The notes under the pieces were generated by a model. It was not told the origin of the DNA, did no database searches, and was given only the letters and a program-made list of their open reading frames with translations. Positions 5,663-5,691 of a stretch of DNA of 5,691 nt are shown piece by piece (the first letter of the stretch is position 1; each line of letters begins with the position of its first letter). The stretch is from assembly GCA_002411615.1 (NCBI GenBank), contig DHOF01000095.1, forward strand, positions 1 through 5,691, written 5' to 3'. The translations under genes were made by a program, and so were the position numbers. This DNA is from Ruminococcaceae bacterium UBA5397 (lineage in GTDB: Bacteria; Bacillota; Clostridia; Oscillospirales; Acutalibacteraceae).

Positions 5663-5691
5663 ATGTACGAAGACAAGACTCTCATCTGCAA
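5663..5691 (+). CDS. Zinc-ribbon domain protein, N-terminus only (runs off window)
   Basis: Only nine codons are inside the window, reading MYEDKTLIC, and the gene continues past the end. This opening matches small bacterial zinc-ribbon proteins common in Clostridia, where the cysteine starts the first CxxC zinc knuckle. The start is supported by GCGAGGT (5648-5654), with 8 nt to the ATG. The in-window part is too short for proof, so the assignment rests on recognising the N-terminal signature. No separate promoter is obvious between it and the sigma gene, so read-through from the sigma promoter across the structured element is possible. Confidence 0.55.

Overview
The window looks like chromosomal DNA from a Gram-positive Clostridia-type anaerobe, possibly of the Oscillospirales/Ruminococcaceae kind. 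The support is low-to-moderate GC content, strong AGGAGG-type ribosome binding sites, near-consensus TTGACT/TATACT-style promoters, a SigH-like sigma factor, and the start of a short zinc-ribbon protein of a type common in Clostridia. The lineage is an inference. No mobile element, CRISPR array or rRNA gene is visible.

Left part (1-3220, + strand): a compact four-gene operon. A promoter at 2-30 precedes a Crp/Fnr-family regulator. Then come a lipoprotein substrate-binding protein of the NMT1/SsuA/TauA type, an inner-membrane permease and an ATPase. Together these three make a complete ABC importer of the nitrate/sulfonate/pyrimidine-precursor superfamily. The genes are 28 bp apart (regulator to binding protein), then overlap by 26 bp and by 4 bp, so they are probably co-transcribed and the regulator probably controls the uptake system. 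The substrate cannot be read from the sequence. A hairpin terminator at 3172-3220 ends the operon and also serves the convergent gene.

Middle part (3219-4751, - strand): a full-length YifB/ComM AAA+ ATPase of the Mg-chelatase-like family, a hexameric DNA helicase connected with recombination of incoming DNA. It is divergent from the next gene. The roughly 210-bp intergenic region holds a perfect -10 for comM, a 7-bp inverted repeat just upstream of it, a tandem 10-bp repeat, and a good promoter facing right.

Right part (4891-5691, + strand): a short sigma-70-family factor with only regions 2 and 4, resembling the sporulation/transition-phase factor SigH but diverged from it. It starts with GTG. 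After it, the 118-bp gap contains a compact, tRNA-resembling structured RNA candidate of about 65 nt (5566-5630). This lies 32 bp before the start of a zinc-ribbon protein that runs off the window. The RNA-like element is the least explained and most interesting item here; the rest consists of recognisable families.
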